Assembly (NCBI GenBank): GCA_964539515.1
Contig: CAZIJO010000006.1
Span: forward strand, 1 to 64,000
Direction: 5' to 3'
DNA: 64,000 nucleotides
DNA from: JADLHS01 sp964539515
GTDB lineage: Bacteria > Verrucomicrobiota > Verrucomicrobiia > Limisphaerales > JADLHS01
In this document: in pieces, positions 43,406 to 52,405 of the stretch
How positions within the stretch are numbered: position 1 is the first letter of the stretch
Layout: every line of letters begins with the position of its first letter
Notes under the pieces: model-generated
The model's database searches: none
What the model saw: only the letters and a program-made list of their open reading frames with translations
Told to the model about the DNA's origin: nothing
Made by a program: the position numbers and the translations under genes

Positions 43406-44056
43406 TCAGACCTCGACCAGCACTTCCGATTTCGAGAAGCGCACCTTTCTAACTCCCGCATATTTGTCGCTGGGGGCACGATAACCCGCGGCCGCCGCGA
43501 CGACCGTGTTCAAGCCGCGTGCCTTAAGACCGAGAATTTGGTCATATTTCGCCGGCTCGAGGCCTTCCAACGGACAGGTGTCAATCCCCAACAAGGCGGC
43601 GCTGGTCACAAAGTTGCCCAACGCGATGTAGGCTTGATTGGCGGCCCAACTTCTCCGCGCCAGCGCATCACGGCCGGTAAGGAGGCTGCCGACCATCATG
43701 TCGCGATAACCGTTCAAGGTATCGCGTGCGCCGCCGCGCACGACCACGATCCGGTTTAGATAGGCGTCAATGTCCGCTTCATTAAGATCCTGCTTGATGG
43801 CAAAGACCACCAGATGGGAGGCGTCGGCCACCTGCCGTTGCCCCCAGGAGGCTGACACCAGTCGTTCCCGCGTCGCCGCATCGGTGACGACTATGAACCT
43901 CCATGGCTGCAACCCGAATGACGATGGGGTGAGCACCAGGGCTTCTTCGAGCGCCGCCCAGGTTTGCGGATCGATTTTGCGCTGTGGATCAAATTGCTTC
44001 GTCGCATAGCGCCAGTTAAGTTGGGTCAGGAGGTTTTCCGAAGTCATCGTTTTCAT
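43406..44056 (-). CDS. Nitroreductase-family NAD(P)H-dependent oxidoreductase
   Basis: 216 residues from the ATG at 44056; a TTG overlapping the SDR stop adds three. The nitroreductase signature is clear: LNWRYATKQFDP, LVLTPSSFGLQPWRFIVVTD, the HLVVFAIKQD strand and AALLGIDTCPLEGLEPAKYDQILGL. It resembles the NfsB/DrgA type, FMN-dependent, reducing quinones or nitro compounds. It is the last gene of the Rrf2-associated operon. Confidence 0.93.
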   Translation of the reverse strand: MKTMTSENLLTQLNWRYATKQFDPQRKIDPQTWAALEEALVLTPSSFGLQPWRFIVVTDAATRERLVSASWGQRQVADASHLVVFAIKQDLNEADIDAYLNRIVVVRGGARDTLNGYRDMMVGSLLTGRDALARRSWAANQAYIALGNFVTSAALLGIDTCPLEGLEPAKYDQILGLKARGLNTVVAAAAGYRAPSDKYAGVRKVRFSKSEVLVEV

Positions 44057-44061
44057 TTTGT

Positions 44062-44814
44062 TCAAGCATTGAATCCGCCATCCACGTCGAGGGTGGCACC
44101 GGTGATGTACGAGGCGCCGGGACTGGCGAGAAAAACGATGGCGACGGCGATCTCCTCGGGCCGGCCATACCGGCCCAGGGCGGTGGCAGCGTTAAGGACC
44201 GTTGCGAAATCGCTGGTAGCGGGATTCATGTCGGTATCCACGGCGCCGGGTTGCACCACGTTGACAGTGATCTTCCTCGGGGCGAGGTCACGGGCGGCCC
44301 CCTTCGTGTAACCAACGATGGCGCTCTTGGTGGCCGTGTAGTCGGCCAGCCCGGGGTAACCGGCGCGAGTGGCCAATCCCGAACCGACCGAGATGATCCG
44401 ACCGCCTTCGCTCATGACCTTGCTCGCCGCGCGGATGGCGGCGACAACGCCACCGACATTAACGGCGTATTGCCGGTCTAAATCTGCGAGGTTGTTGGCC
44501 GGATTATCCACCGGACCGGTGACAAACACACCGGCGTTGTTGACGAGGATGTCGAGCCGACCAAAGAGTTCGATGACGGCCTTGATGAGCCCCTCGACCT
44601 GGATGGGGACCGCTTGGTCGGCTTGGAACGCTGCCGCCCGCCCGCCTTGGCGCTTGAGCTCGGCAACGAGGGCTTCAGCTTTGTCGGCCGAGGCGGCGTA
44701 ACTTATGGCCACGTCCGCGCCCTCTTCCGCCAGTGCGCGGGCGGTTGCCGCCCCGATACCGCGTGATCCGCCGGTAACCAAGGCCACTTTACCAATGAGT
44801 TTTTTCGTAATCAT
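44062..44814 (-). CDS. SDR-family oxidoreductase (3-ketoacyl reductase-like)
   Basis: 250 residues from the ATG at 44814. The cofactor site is KVALVTGGSRGIGAATARALAEEGADVAI, with NNAGVF, the catalytic Ser in RIISVGSGLATRAGYPGLADYTATKSAIVGYTKG (Tyr and Lys spaced YTATK) and the C-terminal GASYITGATLDVDGGFNA. Classical short-chain dehydrogenase using NAD(P)H, substrate unknown. It sits between thioredoxin and nitroreductase; such trios with an Rrf2/HxlR-type regulator are often induced by electrophiles or disulfide stress. Confidence 0.94.
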   Translation of the reverse strand: MITKKLIGKVALVTGGSRGIGAATARALAEEGADVAISYAASADKAEALVAELKRQGGRAAAFQADQAVPIQVEGLIKAVIELFGRLDILVNNAGVFVTGPVDNPANNLADLDRQYAVNVGGVVAAIRAASKVMSEGGRIISVGSGLATRAGYPGLADYTATKSAIVGYTKGAARDLAPRKITVNVVQPGAVDTDMNPATSDFATVLNAATALGRYGRPEEIAVAIVFLASPGASYITGATLDVDGGFNA

Positions 44815-44849
44815 GATGAATCGGTCTGTTGGGTGGTTTGATTTTGGTT

Positions 44850-45182
44850 TCACGCGGCCACAACCAGCTCATCCAGTTTGGCCAGGATAGCTTTCTTGCC
44901 CGCGACCCCCACCGTTTGGTGACGGAGTTTCCCCTCGGCGAAGTAGAGCAAGGTTGGAATGGATTGAATGCCGAAGCGTGCAGCCAACGCAGGGTTGTGA
45001 TCCACGTTGACTTTCGCCACTTTCGCCCGGCCGGATTGTTCGACGGCGATTTCGTCAAGCACGGGCGCGAGCATCTTGCACGGTCCGCACCATTCGGCCC
45101 AAAAATCCACCAGCACGGGCGGGCGGGATTTGAGCACCTCGGTTTCAAAGTTGGCTTCGTTGATTTCGACTATCGGTTTCAT
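44850..45182 (-). CDS. trxA: Thioredoxin
   Basis: 110 residues with VLVDFWAEWCGPCKMLAPVLDEIA (active site WCGPCK) and the cis-Pro loop IQSIPTLLYFAEGK. It is a dithiol reductant of cytoplasmic proteins. It is in one transcription unit with the SDR (35 bp) and nitroreductase. Confidence 0.97.
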   Translation of the reverse strand: MKPIVEINEANFETEVLKSRPPVLVDFWAEWCGPCKMLAPVLDEIAVEQSGRAKVAKVNVDHNPALAARFGIQSIPTLLYFAEGKLRHQTVGVAGKKAILAKLDELVVAA

Positions 45183-45226
45183 ATTTCAGTTAGTGGGTTG
45201 TTTCGGTTGATGGAATCGACTTCCGG

Positions 45227-45565
45227 TCAGAAGGTCAGCGCAAATGCCGGGCTGACACGCCGCACCGCCTCCTGCCGGGCTTCCCAGGCCACGACCGCCT
45301 GAACTTTTTCCGTTGCCAGGACGGGAAAGACCAGCTGGGGATACAAGGTTTGCCAGGCGGTCGCTTCCGCCTCATTCAAAGCCAGCCGCAGCAGGCGCTC
45401 CTGCGTTTTGAGCGCCTCGTACGACTCGGCAAAGATCGCGGCCTTGGCGGCGGTAATCTGCGCGACGATTTTCTCACACGATGCGGCGCATACTCTGCCG
45501 AACGCCTGAGCCCGGCCGCCGCGCGCGGGGTTGCTTTGCGTCGGTTCTAGTTTCACGGTTTTCAT
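45227..45565 (-). CDS. Small protein of unknown function, first gene of the Rrf2-linked operon
   Basis: 112 residues from the ATG at 45565 (a GTG two codons upstream is also possible). The sequence is helical: KIVAQITAAKAAIFAESYEALKTQERLLRLALNEAEATAWQTLYPQLVFPVLATEKVQAVVAWEARQEAVRR. Two Cys (VCAASC) near the N-terminus could be redox-active. Not recognised. It starts about 12 bp from the proposed transcription start and heads the thioredoxin-SDR-nitroreductase run. Confidence 0.7.
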   Translation of the reverse strand: MKTVKLEPTQSNPARGGRAQAFGRVCAASCEKIVAQITAAKAAIFAESYEALKTQERLLRLALNEAEATAWQTLYPQLVFPVLATEKVQAVVAWEARQEAVRRVSPAFALTF

Positions 45566-45576
45566 TTTCACGTCTA

Positions 45577-45595
45577 TGTAACAATTATAGTTACA
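45577..45595 (-). promoter_or_regulatory. Rrf2-type operator overlapping the operon promoter
   Basis: TGTAACAATTATAGTTACA is an inverted repeat with perfect 6-bp arms and a 7-bp centre. On the minus strand a perfect TATAAT (-10) lies inside it at 45589-45584, so a bound repressor would block the operon start. A related 19-bp site lies in the rrf2 promoter. Confidence 0.65.
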
Positions 45596-45618
45596 CTATT
45601 GTTCAAAAAAAGAGACCG

Positions 45619-46065
45619 TCAAGTGACTTTTTTTTGGCTGCCTGCCCCGGAAGCTTTGACCACCCCGATCACGGTGGCCAGGGTGGTTTTTTCCAGATCC
45701 CGTTCGAGTGCCGCTTGAGCCGAGGCAAAAATCCGGGCCAGCGTCTCCCGGATGCAATTTCCGACCGGGCAGGCGGCGTTCGGTTTGCGCGCCGGGGTGG
45801 CAAAGGGTTCGGCAGTTTCAACTGCCCGGTAAATTTCGGCCAAATTGATGCGGCCAGGCGAACGGCTCAACCGCGACCCCGACCCGGCCCCCTTGCCAGT
45901 TTCCACCAGTTTGGCCCGCTGGAGCGCCAGCAGCAGCCGCCGGATAATCACCGGGTTGGTGTTGACGCTGCCGGCCAGGAAAGCCGACGTGACGCGGTCG
46001 CCCTCCTTGTACGCCAGCACCGCCAGCACGTGAACCGCCATGGCAAATCGGCAACTTGTTCTCAT
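45619..46065 (-). CDS. Rrf2-family transcriptional regulator
   Basis: 148 residues. The winged helix (FAMAVHVLAVLAYKEGDRVTSAFLAGSVNTNPVIIRRLLLALQRAKLVETGKGAGSGSRLSRSPGRINLAEIYRAVE) is typical of the Rrf2/YwnA group. Only two Cys (ACPVGNC) are present, not the three of Fe-S-binding IscR/NsrR, so sensing through thiols rather than an Fe-S cluster is more likely. It lies upstream of, and in line with, the thioredoxin operon, and both promoter regions carry matching operator-like sites. Confidence 0.93.
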   Translation of the reverse strand: MRTSCRFAMAVHVLAVLAYKEGDRVTSAFLAGSVNTNPVIIRRLLLALQRAKLVETGKGAGSGSRLSRSPGRINLAEIYRAVETAEPFATPARKPNAACPVGNCIRETLARIFASAQAALERDLEKTTLATVIGVVKASGAGSQKKVT

Positions 46066-46076
46066 TGACTGGGCAA

Positions 46077-46105
46077 TTAGTAATCTCCAGTGTTACAGTT
46101 GTCAA
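46077..46105 (-). promoter_or_regulatory. rrf2 promoter with operator-like site
   Basis: On the minus strand TTGACA (46105-46100), 17 bp, then TACTAA (46082-46077) form a good sigma-70 promoter. Between and over them, 46079-46097 reads AGTAAT-N7-GTTACA on the plus strand, sharing one half-site exactly and the 19-bp layout with the site at 45577-45595. This fits autoregulation. Confidence 0.65.
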
Positions 46106-46308
46106 CTGGCATCACGGCTGGACCCGGCGAATCCCATCCACATCCCGCGGCAAGCACACCAGGCTACGCCGGGCGGTGCTTCCCCAGCGTGACAGCCTGA
46201 CCTGCGCCCACCGGCGGTTTTCAACCAGAGCCATCCGGACCCGGTCACCCCCCCTTTGCAGCGTTTTTATATTCCGTCGACGGTGATCGCGCGGCATGCT
46301 TGCCCAGT

Positions 46309-47346
46309 ATGAAGCCATCTTCCCTGACTTTGGTCCCGGCAACAAATCCGCAGGAAATCTACCGCTACCGCGACGGAATCTATGCGGTGGATTTGCTCAC
46401 GGCGGCGATCGTCTATCTGGATTTCTTCACCTGGCTGGCAGACCATCCGACGAAGGCGACCGCCATTTGCGCGCACTTCGGCACCGCGGAGCGCCCGACA
46501 GATGTCATGCTTACCCTGTTCACCGCGAACGGCTTCATTGCTTCGCAAGGCGGCATTTTCCACATCACCAACCTGGGCAAGGAGCATCTCACCGGGGACT
46601 CGCCGTGGAACCTGTCGCCCTATTACGCCTCGCTGAAAGATCGCCCGGTCACAAAGGACTTCTTGACCGTGCTGAAAACCGATAAACCCGCCAACTGGGG
46701 CAGCGCCCGGGACGCGTTGGACTGGCACAAAGCGATGGAAACCGAAGTGTTCGCCAACGCTTTCACCTCGGCTATGGATTGCCGCGGGCTCTATCTCGGG
46801 CAGGCGTTGGCAACGCGCCTTGACTTGCGCCAAAGCTCACGCTTGCTGGACATCGGCGGCGGCTCTGGCATCTATGCGTGCTCGCTCGTGGCGCACAATC
46901 CAAACCTCCACGCGACCGTTTTCGAGCAGCGGCCAGTCGACCAGATCGCGACCCGATTGATCAATCAACGCGGCTTCAGTGAACGGGTTAACGTGGTAGC
47001 GGGTGATATGTTCGACGCGAATTTGCCGGGTGAATGCGATGTTCACCTTTACTCGAACGTGCTGCATGATTGGGGAGTCGCGAAAGTACGGCGACTGCTC
47101 CAGGCATCCTTCGATGCCCTCGTACCCGGTGGCATGATCATCCTGCACGACGCATTCATCAACGCTGACAAGACCGGCCCGCTGCCGGTGGCAGCTTACT
47201 CGGCTTTGTTGATGCACTCGACCCAAGGGAAGTGCTATTCCATTGCGGAGTACAAGCTTTTTCTTGAAGAAGCCGGTTATTGCGAAATCCACTTTTTCAC
47301 CACCGTAGCGGATCGTGGCGCCATGACCGCGCGCAAGCCCAAATAG
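46309..47346 (+). CDS. SAM-dependent O-methyltransferase (family 2-like)
   Basis: 345 residues from the ATG at 46309; an in-frame TTG lies three codons upstream. The N-terminal helical dimerisation-like domain (ATNPQEIYRYRDGIYAVDLLTAAIVYLDFFTWLADHPTKATAICAHFG) is followed by a methyltransferase core: SRLLDIGGGSGIYACSLVAHNP, VFEQRPVDQIA, VVAGDMFDANLPGECDVHLYSNVLHDW and LVPGGMIILHDAF. This is the plant/bacterial O-methyltransferase (hydroxyindole O-methyltransferase-like) fold. Substrate unknown. It is divergent from rrf2 across 243 bp. Confidence 0.9.
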   Translation: MKPSSLTLVPATNPQEIYRYRDGIYAVDLLTAAIVYLDFFTWLADHPTKATAICAHFGTAERPTDVMLTLFTANGFIASQGGIFHITNLGKEHLTGDSPWNLSPYYASLKDRPVTKDFLTVLKTDKPANWGSARDALDWHKAMETEVFANAFTSAMDCRGLYLGQALATRLDLRQSSRLLDIGGGSGIYACSLVAHNPNLHATVFEQRPVDQIATRLINQRGFSERVNVVAGDMFDANLPGECDVHLYSNVLHDWGVAKVRRLLQASFDALVPGGMIILHDAFINADKTGPLPVAAYSALLMHSTQGKCYSIAEYKLFLEEAGYCEIHFFTTVADRGAMTARKPK

Positions 47347-47422
47347 CCAGCCACGCGGATTAGCGGGGCAGGATATCCGCCGCAGGCAGCACTGCCAGGT
47401 GCTTTATTCGCATGCCCACCAG

Positions 47423-48163
47423 TTAGGGCGGAGGCCAAAACTCCTGTACGGTCCGGACCCATTCATCAGCCATGAGCTGATGGCCGGAATAGGTGGGGTG
47501 AACGCCGTCCCAAATCCAGTAGTCCGCAGGCGCCCTTTGGCACGCGGCGTCAAATACCGACTGGTATCGCACCAATGCTGCGCGGTGTTTGGCAGCCAGT
47601 TTGGCGACAATTTCCTGCCGCCGCTGGATATCGGCGCGGCGGGTCTCGAAATTCGCCTGCGCCTTGCCGACGGCAAGCAAGAACGGGGCACCGAGCACGA
47701 GTCGAACCTTCGGATTGGCGGCTCGAATATCGGCCAGCAACTGGTCATAGGTCTCCTCGAACCGGTCAAACGGCACATTTCGACCGCTGTCATTCACCCC
47801 GACGAGGATGCTGACGATATCCGGGTTCAGATCGAGAGTGTCCGTCTGCCAGCGTTTGGCGAGGTCCTCCACGGTGTTTCCGCTGACTCCGCGATTCAGG
47901 AACGTCAGGTTCAACTCCGGAAAAGCGGCCCCATATCGGGCGGCGATAATAAATGCATAACCGTGGCCAAGAATGTGGTTCGGGTCCAGATTGCGGCCAC
48001 GATTGCCGTCCGTGATGGAATCGCCTTGGAAGAGGATGCGGCTATCCTTGCGCAGGACCGAGAGTGGGACCACTCCCGAAAACAATGCCGTCTGGGCCGG
48101 CGGCGTCAACAGGGCAATCAGGACAACCATGCCCAACCGGGAAATCAACAAGCGACGATTCAT
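47423..48163 (-). CDS. Secreted SGNH/GDSL-family hydrolase
   Basis: 246 residues from the ATG at 48163, which begins a signal peptide (MNRRLLISRLGMVVLIALL). Block I is ILFQGDSITDGNRG (nucleophile Ser), block III is ILVGVNDSG and block V is WDGVHPTYSGHQLMADEW (Asp and His). It is probably a periplasmic esterase acting on acylated carbohydrate; PVC bacteria have many of these. It converges on the methyltransferase gene. Confidence 0.92.
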   Translation of the reverse strand: MNRRLLISRLGMVVLIALLTPPAQTALFSGVVPLSVLRKDSRILFQGDSITDGNRGRNLDPNHILGHGYAFIIAARYGAAFPELNLTFLNRGVSGNTVEDLAKRWQTDTLDLNPDIVSILVGVNDSGRNVPFDRFEETYDQLLADIRAANPKVRLVLGAPFLLAVGKAQANFETRRADIQRRQEIVAKLAAKHRAALVRYQSVFDAACQRAPADYWIWDGVHPTYSGHQLMADEWVRTVQEFWPPP

Positions 48164-48267
48164 GGATACGAGTCGGTTTATCGAAACTACGAATGACGGG
48201 TGATCAACCGCCAAGAAAGATGATGCCGATGGTTGGATTTCAATGATCCTGTGCAACCGCCCGACAC

Positions 48268-49050
48268 CTACGGCTGAAAGGCAAATTTCTTGCGGTCTTC
48301 ATCACTGATGGCCCAAAGATTCTCCGGCCAGACTTCCTTCCCGTATTTCAGCAGGCGGACGCTCCCGTCCGCGAAGGCAAAATTTGAACTCCCGGACCGG
48401 CTTACGGTGCCAGACCGTTGTGTCGAGTGACAACCGCGTTCAATCTGGTCGGCGTCGTTGCCCACCCCTTCCAGCAAGTCCATGAAATAATGCGGGGAAA
48501 TGGCAATCCCGGCCTCTTTTTGCAGGTTCTTTTTTTCGCCAAACAAAACCGTGTCCGTGGGCTTGCGAATGGCGTTTTCGCGAATCGTCATACCATTGAA
48601 AGCATCGGCCGTCGCTTTGCCGGTGGTCGCGGCGAAGAAATCATTCCACCCATTGATCATGTAGCTGCGCGGGGCGCGATCGGCGGGCGTCGGCGAGGTG
48701 GTGTCGGTCAACGGGGTGCCGCGCTTTGAATCGGTGGGGCAGACCAGGAGGTCGAGATTCTTGTAATACTCCTGCAGCAGCGTCGGCCAGCGGTAAGCAT
48801 TGGTCCGAGGGGGAAACAGATCGCCGCTGTCAGCCGCATACAATCTTACCGAAAGTGAAAGCTGGCGCAGGCTGTTCGCGCACTTGATACGGTAGGCAGT
48901 TTCCTTAGCCCGCCCCAGCGTGGGCAGGAGCATGCTTGCGAGGATCGCAATGATCGCGATGACCACGAGTAATTCTATCAGCGTGAATGCCCGGGCGCCG
49001 GACCGGTTACCCGCCCGAACGACCATCTGGTTTTCCAAACACATATCCAT
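48268..49050 (-). CDS. Type II secretion-like pseudopilin (prepilin N-methylation domain, DG motif)
   Basis: 260 residues from the ATG at 49050. The prepilin signal is ARAFTLIELLVVIAIIAILASMLLPTL, with cleavage before FTLIELL. The C-terminal FAFADGSVRLLKYG is the H-X9-DG type motif of the PVC pseudopilins, which are present in very many copies in Verrucomicrobia and Planctomycetes. Probably a minor pilin-like surface or secretion component. No pilus assembly genes are adjacent. Confidence 0.93.
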   Translation of the reverse strand: MDMCLENQMVVRAGNRSGARAFTLIELLVVIAIIAILASMLLPTLGRAKETAYRIKCANSLRQLSLSVRLYAADSGDLFPPRTNAYRWPTLLQEYYKNLDLLVCPTDSKRGTPLTDTTSPTPADRAPRSYMINGWNDFFAATTGKATADAFNGMTIRENAIRKPTDTVLFGEKKNLQKEAGIAISPHYFMDLLEGVGNDADQIERGCHSTQRSGTVSRSGSSNFAFADGSVRLLKYGKEVWPENLWAISDEDRKKFAFQP

Positions 49051-49137
49051 TCTCAGCAATTGCTGGCTCCAATCCGGAATTGCTTTCACCGAACCGGTAT
49101 CGAATAATTCCTTAAGATTAGCGTCAATCCTGTCGCC

Positions 49138-49596
49138 ATGTCGAAGCAGAAAGTTATTCTCATCCTCTTGCTCCTGCTTGGTTTGGGCGCGTTGAGTCTC
49201 TACCTCAACCAAGACTGGTTTGCGGCGAATCCTATTCAAATTTCTCATCGCGTCAGTCCCTGGCTGGAGGGTCGGCGCCCGGCCGCACGCGGTGCCAAAC
49301 TCGGACCGCCGGTCGCATTTTCGCTCGGCGGGTATTACCGGCTCACCAGCGTCAGCGTGGTCCTGGCCGCGGACATCGCCACCAACAAACACGCGCACCC
49401 GATCTGGAGCCTGGTGACGGAATCCAATTCCGTGCCGACCGCAAGCTTCCTTTACGGAAGCCCCATTCGCGGCATGCATCCCGCCGTCAAAGGGGCGCGA
49501 GCAGATCCCTTGGCACCCGGGATCACCTATCGCTTGTTGATCAAGACCAAAGACCAGGCCGCGCAACACGACTTCAGTCTGGATTCGCAAAATTAA
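49138..49596 (+). CDS. Small membrane-anchored protein of unknown function
   Basis: 152 residues with one N-terminal membrane helix (about 5-23, VILILLLLLGLGALSLYL). The remainder has beta-type alternation (PPVAFSLGGYYRLTSVSVVLAADI, HPIWSLVTESNS, APGITYRLLIKTK) and resembles an exported Ig-like or beta-sandwich domain. Not recognised. Divergent from the pseudopilin gene across 87 bp. Confidence 0.72.
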   Translation: MSKQKVILILLLLLGLGALSLYLNQDWFAANPIQISHRVSPWLEGRRPAARGAKLGPPVAFSLGGYYRLTSVSVVLAADIATNKHAHPIWSLVTESNSVPTASFLYGSPIRGMHPAVKGARADPLAPGITYRLLIKTKDQAAQHDFSLDSQN

Positions 49597-49759
49597 AGTG
49601 GTCCGCTTCTCGTCGGGCAAACGACTGACCATTCCGCTCGAGGTCGTTACCCTCCGCCGGGCAGATTCACTCGTCGCCTCTGAACTCAGCCCGCGAAGAA
49701 CTTCGGTTGCAAGCCCCGGGCTGCTTTACGCCCGCCCGCCATGCCCCTAACATCCGAGC

Positions 49760-50911
49760 ATGACGATCGCTGAAGTCTTGGCGAATGAAGCGCTGCGCCA
49801 GCAGGAATTCCCAGTCGCAAAAAAGAAGATCTTTCTAGCGCATGCGGGCGACTGCCCGTTGCCACATCGGGTGGCCCAGGCGGTGGCGGATTACGCCCAT
49901 CACGCGGCCGCCAGCGATCAGGAAGCGGTGGTTTTTCCGCGGGTGGTGGAGGAAGGACGCAAGCTCGCCGCCGAACTGCTGAAATGTCAGGCCGAGGAAG
50001 TCGCATTCGTCGGCCCAACCTCACTGGCCCTGAGCTTTTTTGCCAGCGGCCTCAAGTTCCGGAAGCGCGATAACATCCTCATTTATCATGACGATTACCC
50101 GTCGAATGTTTACCCTTGGATGGCGCTGGCCGAACAAGGGATCGAAGTACGATTGCTCAACGTCCGGGGCCTGGGCGTCATCCGACCCCGGGATGTTATC
50201 GGGCAGGTGGATGAAAACACGCGCTTGGTCGCGCTCGCTTCGTGCCATTTTGTCAGCGGCTTTCGCCTGGAGCACGCGCCCATCGGCAAAACCTTGCGCG
50301 AGCGGGGGATTTTGTTCTGCCTCGACGGAATTCAGACGCTCGGCGCCTTTCCGACTCCGATGGAACACGTGGATTTGCTGGCCGCGGACGCGCACAAGTG
50401 GCTGCTCGGCCCGTGCGGGGCGGGTATCATGTATGTGCGCCGGGAAATCCAGGAGCGCCTCAACCCGCCGGTTTATGGCTGGCACAACGTGCGGTGCCCG
50501 AACTTCGTCGCCCAGGAACAAATCACTTATCGGACCGGGGCCAAGAAATTCGAGGCGGGCACGCACAACCTGCTAGGCCTGGTTGGACTGCACGCGGCTA
50601 TGAAGCTCATTCTTGAGGTCGGCGTGGACAACATCGCGTGCGAACTCCGGCGCAAACGGGCTTGGCTCGTCCCGGCATTGCAGGCGAAGAATTACACGGT
50701 ATTGAACGCGGAGGCCGCGCCGGAGAACGCCAGCGGCATCGTCACGTTTTTCAAGCCCGGCGCCGACCTCACGCCCCTCCATCAAAAGCTTTTGGACGCA
50801 GAGATTGTCACATCGCTACGCGTGGATCGGGCGGGCCAGCGTTACGTACGGCTCTCCCCCCATTTCTACAACACCGACGCGGAACTGCAACGGGTGCTGG
50901 AACTGGTTTGA
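49760..50911 (+). CDS. Class V aminotransferase / cysteine desulfurase-like PLP enzyme
   Basis: 383 residues. The PLP site is LLAADAHKWLLGPCGAGIMYV (Lys near 213), with CLDGIQTLGAF before it and an RTGAKKFEAGTHNLLG substrate region, matching SufS-type/isopenicillin-epimerase-like class V enzymes. No Cys-loop of a true SufS is evident, so desulfurase activity is uncertain. It precedes the AMP-ligase gene by 93 bp on the same strand and might supply an amino-acid-derived group to the lipid cluster or be unrelated. Confidence 0.88.
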   Translation: MTIAEVLANEALRQQEFPVAKKKIFLAHAGDCPLPHRVAQAVADYAHHAAASDQEAVVFPRVVEEGRKLAAELLKCQAEEVAFVGPTSLALSFFASGLKFRKRDNILIYHDDYPSNVYPWMALAEQGIEVRLLNVRGLGVIRPRDVIGQVDENTRLVALASCHFVSGFRLEHAPIGKTLRERGILFCLDGIQTLGAFPTPMEHVDLLAADAHKWLLGPCGAGIMYVRREIQERLNPPVYGWHNVRCPNFVAQEQITYRTGAKKFEAGTHNLLGLVGLHAAMKLILEVGVDNIACELRRKRAWLVPALQAKNYTVLNAEAAPENASGIVTFFKPGADLTPLHQKLLDAEIVTSLRVDRAGQRYVRLSPHFYNTDAELQRVLELV

Positions 50912-51004
50912 GTGTGTGGCACGGCCTGGCCATTCGGCGGCTGGATGACAAAAGATTTGCATTAAAACTCCGACCGCCGGATTCTGCGCCAGCAGTCCGG
51001 AATT

Positions 51005-52405
51005 ATGAATTTGACCGAGTTGTTGGACACCACCGCCGCCCGCTGGCCCCAGAAGCCCGCCCTGATCGAGGATCCCGCGATCGTTACTTATTCTGAACTC
51101 GTTCAACAGACGAAGGAACTGGCGGCAAAACTCAAGTCTCTGCCAATCGCGGGAGGCAGCCGGGTCGGATTGGCCTTTCCCAACGGGGTCAATTACGTGG
51201 CCCTGACATTCGCACTCTGGCGCGTCGAAGCCGTGGTGGTGCCCATTCCGACGGAATGCACCGAGGAGGAAATTGCGGAACTCTCCACCGCCATGCAGTT
51301 GGAAGGAATCCTCAGCCAAAACCGCGACGGCGAAAGCCTACCCGTCGCGGCGGATTGCTTTTTCACCCGGCTGAGCACGCCGACCCCGCCGGACAATCAC
51401 GGGTTGAACCTGGCCTTCATCCGCTTTACTTCCGGCACGACGAACGCACGCAAAGGCGTGGCCCTCGCCCACGAAACCATCCGCGACCGGATAGCCTCCG
51501 CCAATCAGGCATTCGGCATCGGGCCGGACGACACGGTCATCTGGTGCCTGCCGATGGCGCATCATTTTCTCATCACCATCATTTTGTATTTGAGCGTGGG
51601 CGCGACCATCGTTCTGGCGCGGCATGTCGTGGCCAAGCCGTTTCTCGAAGCGATCCACCGCTGGCAGGGAACCGTCCTCTATGCCGCGCCGTTTCACTTT
51701 GCCTTGCTGGCGCGCGACAACTCCGGCGCGCAGATTCCCTCCGTGCGCCTCGCGGTGTCCACCACGTGCGCTCTACGGCAGGATACGTCGGAGGATTTCC
51801 GCCAGCGCTTCGGTCGGTCACTCGCCCAGGCTCTTGGGGTCATTGAACTCGGTCTCGTGGCTCTGAACACCGACGACCCGCGGGGACGCTGGAACTCCGT
51901 CGGCAAACCCGCCGGTGCCTGCCAAGTGCGCATCGTGCATCCTGACGAGAATGGCACTGGCGAACTGGCGGTGGCCGGACCGGGCATCTTCGATGCCTAC
52001 GTCGCCCCTTGGGTTTCGCGGGAGGAAGTGTTGCGCGACGGCTGGTTTTTCACGGGCGACATCGCTCGCGTGGACGCGGAGGGTTTTCTCTTTCTGCTGT
52101 CCCGCAAAACCGCGGTCATCAATCTGGCCGGGCGCAAGGTGTTCCCCGAGGAAATCGAGGCCGTGATCAACCGCCATCCCGCCGTGTGCGAGTCGCGCGT
52201 GTTCGGCAAACCCCATCCGCATCTTGGCGAAGTTGTGGTGGCGGAGTTGGTGCTCGCGCAGCCGGATGCGGGCGTTGATCCCATCCGACAGTATTGCCGC
52301 GAACACCTGGCTTCCTACAAGGTGCCCATGCACTACCAGGTGGTTGCTGCCTTGCCCCGAACGCCGGTCACAGGCAAAATCCGCCGCGCCGCTCCGGTGG
52401 CTTGA
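51005..52405 (+). CDS. AMP-dependent acyl/aryl ligase (adenylate-forming)
   Basis: 466 residues. The ATP-binding loop is FIRFTSGTTNARKGVALAHE, later motifs are GRWNSVGKPAG, FFTGDIARVDAEGFLFLLSRKTAVINLAGRKVFPEEIEAVINRHPAV, and a C-terminal catalytic Lys in PRTPVTGKIRR. It is shorter than acyl-CoA synthetases and typical of ligases that load a carrier protein. The ACP gene starts directly after its stop, so it probably activates the starter (aryl or acyl) acid onto that ACP, as in aryl-polyene and flexirubin loci. Confidence 0.92.
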   Translation: MNLTELLDTTAARWPQKPALIEDPAIVTYSELVQQTKELAAKLKSLPIAGGSRVGLAFPNGVNYVALTFALWRVEAVVVPIPTECTEEEIAELSTAMQLEGILSQNRDGESLPVAADCFFTRLSTPTPPDNHGLNLAFIRFTSGTTNARKGVALAHETIRDRIASANQAFGIGPDDTVIWCLPMAHHFLITIILYLSVGATIVLARHVVAKPFLEAIHRWQGTVLYAAPFHFALLARDNSGAQIPSVRLAVSTTCALRQDTSEDFRQRFGRSLAQALGVIELGLVALNTDDPRGRWNSVGKPAGACQVRIVHPDENGTGELAVAGPGIFDAYVAPWVSREEVLRDGWFFTGDIARVDAEGFLFLLSRKTAVINLAGRKVFPEEIEAVINRHPAVCESRVFGKPHPHLGEVVVAELVLAQPDAGVDPIRQYCREHLASYKVPMHYQVVAALPRTPVTGKIRRAAPVA

